Below are positions 6,178 to 13,460 of a stretch of DNA of 36,583 nt, one piece after another. This stretch comes from a virus, in IMG/VR virus record IMGVR_UViG_3300040958_000031, positions 1 to 36,583 of that record; one strand, 5' to 3'. Numbering within the stretch: position 1 is the first letter of the stretch; every line of letters begins with the position of its first letter. The notes beneath the pieces are model-generated. The model saw only the letters and a list, made by a program, of their open reading frames with translations, did no database searches and was not told the DNA's origin. The translations under genes were made by a program, and so were the position numbers.

Positions 6178-6237
6178 GCAGCAGCTGCACACCCAAATGC
6201 AGATCCATGCACATCACCAGCTGCTGCTATGCGAGGG
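6178..6237 (+). promoter_or_regulatory. Leader hairpin and ribosome-binding site before the packaging genes
   Basis: GCAGCAGCTG at 6178-6187 and CAGCTGCTGC at 6218-6227 form a perfect 10-bp stem with a 30-nt loop. GAGGG (6233-6237) follows, six bases before ATG 6244. The loop contains GATCCATG (6202-6209), complementary to 6061-6068 just after the second T-arm. The stem may affect translation of the small ORF and the coupled HNH gene. Confidence 0.45.
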
Positions 6238-6243
6238 CACATC

Positions 6244-6336
6244 ATGAGCATCGCCAACTACATCGCTGTCAGGGCTCGCCTCGGCCTCCGCCCCATAAGC
6301 GGCAAGGCAAGCGCGAGACTGACGGGGTACTGGTGA
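6244..6336 (+). CDS. Possible 30-residue leader protein
   Basis: ATG 6244 is preceded by GAGGG with 6-nt spacing and opens a 30-residue frame starting MSIANYIAVRARLGL, basic in its second half, ending at TGA 6334-6336 six bases before the HNH start. The good ribosome-binding site and close spacing suggest real translation, either as a leader peptide coupling expression of the HNH gene or as a tiny protein. It is too short to test for family. Confidence 0.35.
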   Translation: MSIANYIAVRARLGLRPISGKASARLTGYW

Positions 6337-6342
6337 CACGGC

Positions 6343-6708
6343 ATGGCTAGGCTCAAGGCTCCACCGTCCAGGCTTACGGCAATGCGGCCTGTGCTGGTCG
6401 CTCCCAAGGGGGAGCAGGGCCGCACGGCATACCGCAGGCAGGCTACCCCCTGGCGCGCATGGTACAACACGGCGCGCTGGCAGAAGCTACGCTGGCAGGT
6501 GCTGAAGGACGCAGCGTTCATCTGCGCTATGTGTGGGAAAGCAGAGAGTGACACATCGAAATTGGTTTGCGATCACATTCGTCCCCATAGGGGCCGGGAT
6601 GGGCTTTTTTGGGACCGCGCCAACCTGCAATGTTTGTGCAAGTCATGCCACGACGGCGAAAAACAGAGGCAAGAGAAGCGCCAAGGATTCACAGCAAAGT
6701 TTTGGTGA
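6343..6708 (+). CDS. HNH endonuclease of the packaging module
   Basis: The 121-residue protein has a basic N-terminus, then WYNTARWQKLRWQVLKDA, a zinc-binding CAMCG, and the HNH core CDHIRPHRG, NLQCLCKSCH. This is the compact HNH type found next to terminase genes of cos-type HK97-like phages (HK97 gp74 family), where it is needed with the terminase for specific cutting of genome concatemers. Its place two genes before the terminase subunits fits that role, and it should not be grouped with the mobile nucleases elsewhere in the window. A start at ATG 6343 leaves a 6-bp gap from the small ORF. Confidence 0.85.
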   Translation: MARLKAPPSRLTAMRPVLVAPKGEQGRTAYRRQATPWRAWYNTARWQKLRWQVLKDAAFICAMCGKAESDTSKLVCDHIRPHRGRDGLFWDRANLQCLCKSCHDGEKQRQEKRQGFTAKFW

Positions 6709-6777
6709 TGTAAACTAAACAGGCCGCTCGGTGCGTCAACACCAAAGCGGCCTTGACCTAACGATGATAGGGGCATC
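6688..6777 (+). promoter_or_regulatory. Homing-endonuclease leader element A
   Basis: TTCACA at 6688-6693, a 17-nt spacer and TAAACT at 6711-6716 form a promoter reaching out of the HNH gene. Then comes a two-tier hairpin: outer stem AGGCCGCT 6721-6728 with AGCGGCCT 6746-6753, inner stem GGTG 6730-6733 with CACC 6740-6743, loop CGTCAA. The linker TTGACC leads to mini-stem GATG 6763-6766 with CATC 6774-6777, holding loop ATAGGGG with the Shine-Dalgarno sequence. The next ATG is 6780. Confidence 0.7.
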
Positions 6778-6779
6778 GC

Positions 6780-7349
6780 ATGGCTGAAATCCATTCTACA
6801 TGTATCGTGTGTGGAGCGCAATTCTCATATACCCATGAAGGCTCAGGCCGACGCAGGCTGTTCTGCACGGGTGAGTGCAAGACATCGCGCAAAGCAGAGC
6901 AGATGGCGAGCTACCGCACTCCGCCTCAGTACCAATCGACGTGCAAGAGGTGTGGGTCCTCGTTCATTGCGAAGAAGCCTGGAGCTTTCATCTGCTCAGT
7001 TGCATGCAGGCAAGCGCTGAAGCGGGTTCGCAAGAAGGCCCAGGGCTGGAAGCGTCCACCGCAGCATACGTACTGGGCAATAAAGAGAGCGAGGAAGAGG
7101 ACTGCGCAGGTTGAGCCCGTTGATCCAATGCAGGTCTTTGCTCGCGATAAGTGGAGATGCCACCTGTGTGGTGTGAAGACAAGGCAGTCTAAGAGGGGAA
7201 CGACTGAGGCCCTTGCTCCTGAGCTTGACCATATCGTTCCTCTTTCTCAGGGCGGAGAACATTCATATCGCAACACGGCATGTGCGTGCAGGTCGTGCAA
7301 CTCTGCGAAGGGCGCGCGCATGCTAGGGCAGATGCGGCTGTTCGGGTGA
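6780..7349 (+). CDS. Free-standing HNH endonuclease with two zinc ribbons
   Basis: The 189-residue protein begins with two zinc-ribbon-like modules, CIVCG with FCTGEC (residues 8-37) and CKRCG with FICSVAC. A basic linker rich in Arg and Lys follows, and then an HNH domain: DKWRCHLCG, ELDHIVPLSQGG, CACRSCNSAKG. Such HNH proteins are typical mobile or homing endonucleases in phages. It is inserted between the packaging HNH gene and the small terminase gene and is preceded by its own promoter and leader. Its codon use is less GC-biased than the neighbouring structural genes, consistent with separate transfer. Target site unknown. Confidence 0.8.
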   Translation: MAEIHSTCIVCGAQFSYTHEGSGRRRLFCTGECKTSRKAEQMASYRTPPQYQSTCKRCGSSFIAKKPGAFICSVACRQALKRVRKKAQGWKRPPQHTYWAIKRARKRTAQVEPVDPMQVFARDKWRCHLCGVKTRQSKRGTTEALAPELDHIVPLSQGGEHSYRNTACACRSCNSAKGARMLGQMRLFG

Positions 7350-7480
7350 TCGAGCTAGGGGGGGTGCCCCAAGGCCGAAAGGCGGCTACCTCCCAAGACC
7401 CGCGCTCAAGGCATCCGCAGATAATCTTCGGGCTGTTTGATTACTTCAGCCCCCAATTCAATCAATTCAAAGGTGATGCA
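7350..7480 (+). other. Intergenic region before the small terminase gene
   Basis: No gene is seen. The segment has a G-run followed by TGCCCC (7360-7372), a GGCCGAAAGGC mini-hairpin and GGGCTG...CAGCCC around 7429-7453. AAAGG at 7469-7473 is the ribosome-binding site of the terminase gene. A cos site would be expected hereabouts in a cos phage, but I cannot identify one. Confidence 0.4.
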
Positions 7481-7813
7481 ATGGCCCGAGGCGGTGCGCG
7501 TCCGGGTGCTGGTCGCCCGAAAAAAGAGGCGGGCAAAGCGCCTGCGATCAAGAATGATGCGGCTGCCAACCGGCCGCGCAAATCCTTGGGCGGCCTGACG
7601 CCCTTGGAGTACATGCTTGCCGTGATGAACGACGATGGGGCGGATGATCTGCGCCGCGATAGGATGGCGCAGTCAGCAGCGCCTTACGTCCATGTCCGCG
7701 CGGTCGAGGCGGCGCCGGGCAAGAAGGAGCAGAAGCAGGCTGCGGCTGAGGAGGCCACCAAGGGCCGCTTTGCGCCGCGGCAGGGTCCGCGCCTGGCTGT
7801 TAAGAATGACTGA
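7481..7813 (+). CDS. terS: Terminase small subunit
   Basis: ATG 7481 follows AAAGGTGATGCA; longer in-frame starts upstream lie in the HNH gene. The 110-residue protein opens with RGGARPGAGRPKKEAGK, the Arg/Gly/Pro-rich N-terminus common in small terminase subunits of HK97-like alphaproteobacterial phages. It then has the segment LTPLEYMLAVMNDDGADDLRRDRMA and an Ala/Lys-rich tail. The subunit recognises the packaging site and stimulates the large subunit. It overlaps the large-subunit gene by 8 bp, as expected for an obligate pair. Confidence 0.85.
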   Translation: MARGGARPGAGRPKKEAGKAPAIKNDAAANRPRKSLGGLTPLEYMLAVMNDDGADDLRRDRMAQSAAPYVHVRAVEAAPGKKEQKQAAAEEATKGRFAPRQGPRLAVKND

Positions 7814-9482
7814 CTGGACGACCGCCTGCCCTGACTGGGAAAGGCGGATTGTGGCGAAAGAGGGTTTGATACCGTTCGCGCCACTGTTCCCCGGTGAAGC
7901 TGAGTACGCGCTGAGCGTGTTCAAGGATCTTCGGGTGGCCGACCTTCCGGGCAAGCCCCGGTTTGGGGATTGCTGCGAAGACTGGATCTTCGACTTCGTG
8001 GCCTCGATCTTCGGCGCCAACGATCCGGAGACAGGAAACCAGCTGATTGCGGAGTTCTTCCTCTGCATCAGCAAGAAGAATGCCAAGTCCACGCTGGCGG
8101 CCGGGATCATGATGACAGCGCTCATCACCGGCTGGCGCGAGGAGGAGGAGCTGCTGATCCTTGCCCCGACGATTGAGGTCGCGGGGAACAGCTTCAAGCC
8201 CGCAGCGGCTATGGTTCGCGCCGATCCTGAGCTGGATGCCATGTTCCACGTCCAGGATCATAGCCGGACCATCACGCACCGGGTCAACCGGTCGTCGCTG
8301 AAGGTTGTTGCAGCTGAGACGGACACCGTGTCGGGGAAAAAGTCCGGGCGCGTACTGATCGATGAGCTGTGGATCTTCGGCAAGCGCCCCGGTGCTGATG
8401 CGATGCTGCGCGAGGCTACGGGCGGCATGATTTCGCGGCCTGAGGGCTTCGTGGTCTATCTGACGACGCAATCGGATGCCCCGCCGGCCGGGGTGTTCAA
8501 GGATAAGCTGGATTACGCCCGAGATGTGCGGGACGGCAAGATCGTGGATAAGCGGTTCCTGCCGGTCATCTACGAGTTCCCCAAGAAGTTGATGGACAAC
8601 CAGGGCTACCTGCAGCCTTCGAACTTCTACATCACCAACCCGAATATGGGCCGATCGGTCAGCCAGGATTGGCTCGATCGGGAGATGGGTAAGGAGCTGG
8701 CAAAAGACGCCAGTACGCGGGCGACTTTCCTCGCCAAGCACCTGAACGTCGAGATCGGGATGAACCTGCGGTCCAACCGCTGGCCCGGCGCCGACTACTG
8801 GGCAAAGCGTGCAGAGCAGGGGCTTGACCTTGAGGCGATCCTAGGTCGGTCCGAGGTTGTTGTCGTCGGCTTGGACGGCGGTGGCGCAGACGATCTGTTC
8901 GGCGTAGCTGTGGTAGGGCGGGACGCCCAATCCAAGGATTGGCTGGCTTGGCACCATGCCTGGTGTCATGCGGGGGTTATGGAACGGCGCAAGAGCATCG
9001 CGCCGCGACTGCGGGACTTCGAGACAGAGGGCAGCCTGACAATCGTCGGCGATGAGCTGGACGACATTCGCCAAATTGTGGAGCTTATCCAAGACATCGA
9101 TCAGCGTCGGCTGCTGGCTTCCGTCGCGGCTGACCCTGCGGGCCTGGGCGAGATGATTGATGCTCTAGCTGAAATCGACGTCACGCCAGACAACGGCAAG
9201 CTGATCGGGGCTCCGCAGGGCTGGGCCTTGATGAACGCCATCAAGACGACGGAACGGAAGCTGATCAACGGTACGATGAAGCATGACGGGTCCGCGCTAA
9301 TGGCGTGGTGCGTGAGCAACATCAAGATCGAGCCGACGGCGACCGGCATCCGGGCGACCAAGCAGAATGCGGGTGATCTGAAGATCGACCCCGCGATGGC
9401 ACTTTTCGACGCGGTTACGGTGATGAGCCGGAACCCCGAGCCGGCCCGTCAGCCGGAATACCAGATGCTGATTATCGGCTGA
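7806..9482 (+). CDS. terL: Terminase large subunit (HK97 type)
   Basis: The 558-residue ATPase/nuclease packages DNA into the prohead. ATG 7806 gives MTDWTTACPDW, and it overlaps the terS stop. The ATPase domain has a variant Walker A, SKKNAKST (residues 89-96), of the Terminase_1 family and a Walker B, VLIDE (183-187), followed by FVVYLTTQSDAP as motif III. The C-terminal RNase H-like nuclease begins at VVGLDGGGADD with the first catalytic Asp at about 357, and further acids lie in GDELDD and DPAMALFDAV. The length is normal and no disruption is seen. Family resemblance is to HK97-like terminases, which usually make cohesive ends. Confidence 0.95.
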   Translation: MTDWTTACPDWERRIVAKEGLIPFAPLFPGEAEYALSVFKDLRVADLPGKPRFGDCCEDWIFDFVASIFGANDPETGNQLIAEFFLCISKKNAKSTLAAGIMMTALITGWREEEELLILAPTIEVAGNSFKPAAAMVRADPELDAMFHVQDHSRTITHRVNRSSLKVVAAETDTVSGKKSGRVLIDELWIFGKRPGADAMLREATGGMISRPEGFVVYLTTQSDAPPAGVFKDKLDYARDVRDGKIVDKRFLPVIYEFPKKLMDNQGYLQPSNFYITNPNMGRSVSQDWLDREMGKELAKDASTRATFLAKHLNVEIGMNLRSNRWPGADYWAKRAEQGLDLEAILGRSEVVVVGLDGGGADDLFGVAVVGRDAQSKDWLAWHHAWCHAGVMERRKSIAPRLRDFETEGSLTIVGDELDDIRQIVELIQDIDQRRLLASVAADPAGLGEMIDALAEIDVTPDNGKLIGAPQGWALMNAIKTTERKLINGTMKHDGSALMAWCVSNIKIEPTATGIRATKQNAGDLKIDPAMALFDAVTVMSRNPEPARQPEYQMLIIG

Positions 9483-9488
9483 TCTTGA

Positions 9489-9581
9489 TTGATATAGGCG
9501 ATTGATTCAGATAAAATAAACGGGCCGATACGGTGTCTCACCACCACATCGGCCCTTACCATCAAGACGCGATTGGAGCGC
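9489..9581 (+). promoter_or_regulatory. Homing-endonuclease leader element B
   Basis: TTGATA 9489-9494, a 17-nt spacer and TAAAAT 9512-9517 form a strong promoter just past the terL stop. Outer stem GGGCCGAT 9522-9529 pairs with ATCGGCCC 9548-9555. Inner stem GGTG 9532-9535 pairs with CACC 9542-9545 across a symmetric AC/AC internal loop, loop TCTCAC. The linker TTACC leads to mini-stem GCG 9569-9571 with CGC 9579-9581 and Shine-Dalgarno loop ATTGGAG; ATG at 9587. Confidence 0.75.
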
Positions 9582-9586
9582 ATCAA

Positions 9587-10291
9587 ATGGCTGTATCCGG
9601 TATATATGAAATCGTGAACCTCGTGAACGGAAAACGTTACGTTGGGAGTGCGGTAAATCTGGCTAGGCGCAAGGCGGATCACATCCGACGCCTGCGTAAG
9701 CAGGATCACCATAGCCGCGCGCTGCAAAGCGCATGGATCAAGTACGGTGAGGAAGCTTTTCAGTTCCGGACTATCGTCGTCTGTGACCGAGAAAGCCTCA
9801 TTCTGGAAGAACAGAAAGCAATAGATTGCAAGTCTGAATACAACATGACCCGCGCTGCGGGCTCATGCTTAGGGCGTGTTTTAAGCGACGAAACTAAGAC
9901 TAAAATAGCAGATAGGCGGAGAGGGACTAAATGCCCACCGAGGTCTGAGGCTCACCGTCAAAAGCTGAGTGAAGCCCAAAAGGGCAAGATGAAAAGCGAA
10001 GCGCATATGGCAGCCCTGCAGAACGCAAGGCGAGGGTATGTTCTGACAGACCAAGATAAGCTTGCTCGTGCAGAAGGGATGAGGCGCGCTTACGCGAATG
10101 GCCTCAGAAATCCATCCAAAGATCAAAACGTCCGAGACAAGATTGCTGCGACTTTGCGGGAGCGTTCCAATGATCCTCTCATTAAAGACAAATTGAGCAA
10201 GCAGGCTTCTTCTTATTGGGCTTCCATGACTGCGGAAGAGCGTAAGGCTCGGTGCGCTCACATGCGAGCGGGTCGGCAGCTAGCAAAATAA
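9587..10291 (+). CDS. GIY-YIG homing endonuclease with NUMOD3 repeats
   Basis: The start at ATG 9587 is set by the Shine-Dalgarno hairpin. The 234-residue protein has the GIY motif at residues 5-7, YVG at 18-20, catalytic-type Arg at 27-28 and a Glu in ILEEQKAID around residue 70. This completes the I-TevI-type active site. The rest contains repeated NUMOD3-like segments: SDETKTKIADRRRG, SEAHRQKLSEAQKG, SEAHMAALQNARRG. It has the form of a T4 Seg-like free-standing homing endonuclease. It lies between terL and the protease/capsid gene, where it interrupts the late operon without breaking a gene. Expression is probably from its own leader. Confidence 0.9.
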   Translation: MAVSGIYEIVNLVNGKRYVGSAVNLARRKADHIRRLRKQDHHSRALQSAWIKYGEEAFQFRTIVVCDRESLILEEQKAIDCKSEYNMTRAAGSCLGRVLSDETKTKIADRRRGTKCPPRSEAHRQKLSEAQKGKMKSEAHMAALQNARRGYVLTDQDKLARAEGMRRAYANGLRNPSKDQNVRDKIAATLRERSNDPLIKDKLSKQASSYWASMTAEERKARCAHMRAGRQLAK

Positions 10292-10301
10292 GGCTGAAAA
10301 A

Positions 10302-12305
10302 ATGGACAGAGCTTATGTCGCCTTGGAAATCAAGGCGCTGAACGATGATGAGCGCCTTATCGAAGGATGGGCAAGCCGCGTCGAAGAAGATCGCATGGGC
10401 GATGTCGTGATGCCAAAAGGCGCGGTTTACAATCTGCCGCTACCCTTCCTTCTTGACCACGACCACAAGCGCGCGGTTGGCGAGGTGCACCGTGTTGAGG
10501 TGACGAGCGAGGGCATTCGTTTCTGGGCTCATATCAAGAAGATTGCGGAGCCGGGCGAGGTCAAGGATCTGTGCGATAGTGCTTGGCAGTTGGTGAAGAG
10601 CGGTCTGCGGAAGGCTGTCTCAATCGGCTTCAAGCCCATAGAGTATTCTGCGCTCCCCACTGGTGGAATGAAGTTCAGCTCGTGGGAATGGTTAGAGTTG
10701 TCCGCCGTATCGGTGCCGGCCCATCAGGGGGCACTGATCACAGGAACCAAAAGTTTTCAGCCGGGCGATAAGCTGACCACGGTCAGCGTCCCGGCAGTCA
10801 AATCCATCTCGCAAGAGCAGATGGCCGCGTCAGGCCAGAGCGAGAAGAAACCCGGCGTCTCGGGCAAGCCTGTGAAACTTCATTCCAAAGGAGCCGAGAC
10901 AATGAGTCTGGCAGATCAAATCGCTTCCCTGGAAGCAAAGCGCGCGGCCAACGCTGCGCAGATGGAAACCATCCTGAGCAAGTCGGCCGATGCCGGCGAG
11001 ACCACCTCGGCCGATGAGCAGGAGGAGTTCGACGCCCTGGAGGCCGAAGTCCAGCAGATCGACGCTGACATCAAGCGCTTCCGTGCGCTGGAGCGCGTCA
11101 AGCTGGCGTCGGCTCAGGCCCCCGCTGGTGCCAAGGCGGCCGACGCAGACACCCGTCAACCCGGTTCGGTCCCCGCGCAGGTTCGCCTGTCCGAGAAGCT
11201 GGACAAGGGTATCGGCTTCGCTCGTCTGGCGAAGGTCAAGGCGCTGGCGAAGCTGGACGGCGAGAGCGTTCGCACCGTTGCCAAGGAGCTGTATGGCGAA
11301 AGCTCTGCCGTGTTCGGCATCGTCAACAAGGCGCCTGTTCCGGCCGGCTCCACGCTGGATGGCAACTGGGCTGCCCCGCTGTACGGTGAAGGCACGGACG
11401 TCATCGCCGACTTCGTCGAGTTCCTGCGCCCCCGGACCATCCTGGGCCGCTTCGGCCAGGGTGGTGTCCCCAGCCTGCGCGCCGTGCCGTTCAACGTCCC
11501 CCTGGTCGGTCAGACCGAAGGTGGCGAAGGCTACTGGGTCGGTGAAGGCCGTGCCAAGCCGCTGACCCGCTTCGGGTATGAGCGCAACATCCTGGACATC
11601 TTCAAGGTCGCGAACATCGCAGTCGTCACCGAGGAGCTGCTGCGCCGTTCCAGCCCCGCCGCCGAGGCGCTGCTGCGCGATCAGCTGGCTTCGGCCATTG
11701 CTGCGCGCCTGGACATCGACTTCATCAACCCGGCCAAGGCTGCAGTTGCTGGCGTCTCGCCTGCTTCGATCACCAACGGCCTGACCGCGGTGACCTCGGC
11801 CGGTGGCGATGCTGATGCGGTTCGTTCGGACATCCGCGCGCTGATGGCGACGTTCATCGCGGCGAACAACGCCCCCACCTCGGGCGTCTGGATCATGGGC
11901 AGCACTACGGCGCTGGCTCTGTCGATGATGGTGAACCCCCTGGGTCAGCCGGAATTCGCCGGCGTCTCGATGATGGGCGGCACCTTCAACGGAATGCCGG
12001 TCATCGTCTCCGACTACATCCCCGCGGGCACTGTCGTTCTGGCAAATGCCAACGACATCTACCTGGCGGATGAAGGCGGCATGCAGGTCGACATGTCCCG
12101 CGAGGCATCGCTGGAGATGGCCGACAACCCGGCCCACAACTCCACGACCCCCACGCCTTCGGCTTCGCTGGTCTCGATGTTCCAGACGAATTCTGTAGCA
12201 TTCAGAGTTGAGCGCTTCATCAACTGGTCCCGCCGCCGGCCGTCCGCAGTTGCCATCCTCACGGGTGCAACTTGGGGCGCTGCCGCTGCGCCTGAAACCC
12301 CCTAA
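10302..12305 (+). CDS. Fused prohead protease and HK97-type major capsid protein
   Basis: One uninterrupted 667-residue frame holds two proteins that are separate genes in most HK97-like phages. Residues 1-200 are a prohead serine protease of the U35 type, with FLLDHDH (His 53 or 55), KAVSIGF (Ser 107) and LSAVSVPAHQGA. Residues 201-300 form a charged helical delta/scaffold region (MSLADQIASLEAKR onwards). Residues from about 320 form the capsid fold, with FVEFLRPRTILGRFG, FRVERFINW and an intact C-terminus. The protease should cut itself and the scaffold away during maturation. A strong internal start gives capsid precursor alone. The ribosome-binding site in front of 10302 is modest (AAGG in the tail of the GIY-YIG gene). 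Confidence 0.92.
   Translation: MDRAYVALEIKALNDDERLIEGWASRVEEDRMGDVVMPKGAVYNLPLPFLLDHDHKRAVGEVHRVEVTSEGIRFWAHIKKIAEPGEVKDLCDSAWQLVKSGLRKAVSIGFKPIEYSALPTGGMKFSSWEWLELSAVSVPAHQGALITGTKSFQPGDKLTTVSVPAVKSISQEQMAASGQSEKKPGVSGKPVKLHSKGAETMSLADQIASLEAKRAANAAQMETILSKSADAGETTSADEQEEFDALEAEVQQIDADIKRFRALERVKLASAQAPAGAKAADADTRQPGSVPAQVRLSEKLDKGIGFARLAKVKALAKLDGESVRTVAKELYGESSAVFGIVNKAPVPAGSTLDGNWAAPLYGEGTDVIADFVEFLRPRTILGRFGQGGVPSLRAVPFNVPLVGQTEGGEGYWVGEGRAKPLTRFGYERNILDIFKVANIAVVTEELLRRSSPAAEALLRDQLASAIAARLDIDFINPAKAAVAGVSPASITNGLTAVTSAGGDADAVRSDIRALMATFIAANNAPTSGVWIMGSTTALALSMMVNPLGQPEFAGVSMMGGTFNGMPVIVSDYIPAGTVVLANANDIYLADEGGMQVDMSREASLEMADNPAHNSTTPTPSASLVSMFQTNSVAFRVERFINWSRRRPSAVAILTGATWGAAAAPETP
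10887..10904 (+). promoter_or_regulatory. Internal ribosome-binding site and start for the capsid precursor
   Basis: AAAGGAG at 10887-10893 lies eight bases before an in-frame ATG at 10902 inside the protease-capsid ORF. Initiation there yields a 467-residue protein beginning MSLADQIASL, the size of a normal scaffold-plus-capsid precursor. This is the best Shine-Dalgarno match near either domain, so most capsid is probably made from here, with the fusion as the minor product, as in lambda C/Nu3. Confidence 0.75.
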
Positions 12306-12314
12306 TAGCATCGA

Positions 12315-12337
12315 GGGCTAGCATTTCGTGCTGGCCC
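12315..12337 (+). terminator. Stem-loop after the capsid gene
   Basis: GGGCTAGCA at 12315-12323 pairs along 9 bp with TGCTGGCCC at 12329-12337 (one G-U), loop TTTCG, ten bases after the capsid stop. There is no T-run, so it may stabilise the abundant capsid mRNA or act as a weak or factor-dependent terminator. Confidence 0.5.
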
Positions 12338-12341
12338 CCGG

Positions 12342-12437
12342 TAAACTTGCTTCGTGCGTCTAGGGTAGCTCCCGAAAAGCCGTTTCCTAGCGGTCTGACG
12401 CACGCATCATCTAGGAATTGCTTCTATAGGAGGAAGC
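12342..12437 (+). promoter_or_regulatory. Homing-endonuclease leader element E (variant)
   Basis: TAAACT at 12342-12347 is the same -10-like word as in element A; no clear -35 is seen. Outer stem CGTGCGTC 12353-12360 pairs with GACGCACG 12397-12404. Inside, TAGG 12361-12364 can pair with CCTA 12386-12389. Then mini-stem GCTTC 12420-12424 with GAAGC 12433-12437 shows TATAGGAG, with the Shine-Dalgarno, in an 8-nt loop; ATG at 12439. The layout matches elements A-D but the inner hairpin is larger and the linker differs. Confidence 0.5.
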
Positions 12438-12438
12438 C

Positions 12439-13230
12439 ATGGCCGTGTTTATCTACGGGCTTCATTGCCCGTTGTCCGGTGAAATCCGCTACATTGGGAA
12501 GTCGGTTAACCCGCAGAAGAGGCTTAGGGCGCATATTTCCTGTGCTGTCCGGGGCGCTGCTGATCATCACACTTCCCGGTGGATCAGGCGATTAGCAGCA
12601 TGCGATCTTATGCCGTTATTGGTCATCTTGCACGAAGTTGGACCAGACGAGAGATGGCAGGACGTTGAACGTAGGCTTATTGCTGACGCAATCCAACTCG
12701 GACTGCCTTTGACTAACTCCACCTCAGGCGGCGAGGGGCTGGATTACCTGAATGAAGAAGACCGCAATCGCTATCTGGCCAACAAGGCCAAGGCAATGGC
12801 CCAGTATCGAGACACGGAAGCGGGCAGGAAACAAATCGCCGCATTCGTGAAATTCGCTTCAAGCAACCCTGAGATTGTTGCGCGCCGAAATGAAGCAATC
12901 CGGAAAGCGTTGCGTAAGGAGGATGTGCGACGGCGCACCTCTGAGAAATCCAAGCAGACTGCGGCGATGCCCTCTGTCAAGGCCGCGCAATCCAAAGCAG
13001 CTAAGGCCCTTTGGTCCGATGAAGAATACCGCAAGCACAAGTTGGCTCACCTGAAGTCTGACGAATTTCGAGCGGCACAATCCGCCCGCATTGCAGCACG
13101 GTGGGCAGACCCAGAGGCCAAGGCCCGCCTGAAGGCAGGCCGCTGGACTGACGAGGCAAGGAAAGCCCAAGCCGACAGGATCAGGTCTAGGAACCAAAAG
13201 GCCGCAGGCCAAGTAGGAGCACGCACATGA
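12439..13230 (+). CDS. GIY-YIG homing endonuclease with C-terminal repeats
   Basis: The 263-residue protein has a slightly divergent GIY-YIG domain. FIYGL (residues 4-8) stands for GIY, RYIGKSVNPQKRLRAH (17 onwards) gives YIG and the catalytic Arg, and VERRLIADA supplies the Glu. The C-terminal half is basic and built from short repeats around a W-x-D/S-x-E pattern (LWSDEEYRKHK, RWADPEAKAR, RWTDEARKAQ), which probably bind DNA. It is inserted between the capsid gene and the 77-residue gene, overlapping the latter by 4 bp. It is a mobile element by type and place. Confidence 0.85.
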   Translation: MAVFIYGLHCPLSGEIRYIGKSVNPQKRLRAHISCAVRGAADHHTSRWIRRLAACDLMPLLVILHEVGPDERWQDVERRLIADAIQLGLPLTNSTSGGEGLDYLNEEDRNRYLANKAKAMAQYRDTEAGRKQIAAFVKFASSNPEIVARRNEAIRKALRKEDVRRRTSEKSKQTAAMPSVKAAQSKAAKALWSDEEYRKHKLAHLKSDEFRAAQSARIAARWADPEAKARLKAGRWTDEARKAQADRIRSRNQKAAGQVGART

Positions 13231-13460
13231 AGAATTCCGGTTACATGGACCGCGCCTTGCGGGCCTCAGACCCCCGTTTTGCTCGCGTCCTCGGAAAGCT
13301 GGGATATCAGCGCTCCGACATGGCTGCACAAGCCGAGATCCAGCACGACGAACTGACGAGCCTCCGGGCTGAATACCAGCGTCTCTACGAGAAGCGGGCC
13401 TATCACGCATGGGACGCTGACGAGCTGCGCGCGAAGATTGCTGACAAGGCGGACGAGTGA
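13227..13460 (+). CDS. Small hypothetical protein between capsid and portal
   Basis: The 77-residue protein starts in an ATGA overlap with the GIY-YIG gene. The first part reads YMDRALRASDPRFARVLGKLGY, the second is a charged helix (LTSLRAEYQRLYEKRAY, then LRAKIADKADE) that may form a coiled coil. It overlaps the portal start. I know no family function; its place suggests a head assembly accessory protein. Confidence 0.6.
   Translation: MKNSGYMDRALRASDPRFARVLGKLGYQRSDMAAQAEIQHDELTSLRAEYQRLYEKRAYHAWDADELRAKIADKADE

Noticed and set aside
5964-6350. A 128-codon plus-strand frame across the structured RNA
   Set aside because: No ribosome-binding site, runs through the terminator, and its composition is not protein-like.
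7350-7480. A cos site at the G-run before the small terminase gene
   Set aside because: The GGGGTGCCCC symmetry is suggestive but short, and nothing identifies overhang or binding sites; it would need sequencing of virion DNA ends.
10830-12311. A 493-codon open frame on the minus strand
   Set aside because: It lies antisense to the capsid coding part and its composition is that of a GC artefact.
12306-12438. A group I intron next to the GIY-YIG gene
   Set aside because: The capsid gene is complete with its stop upstream and no P/Q/R/S core is seen; the nuclease is free-standing.
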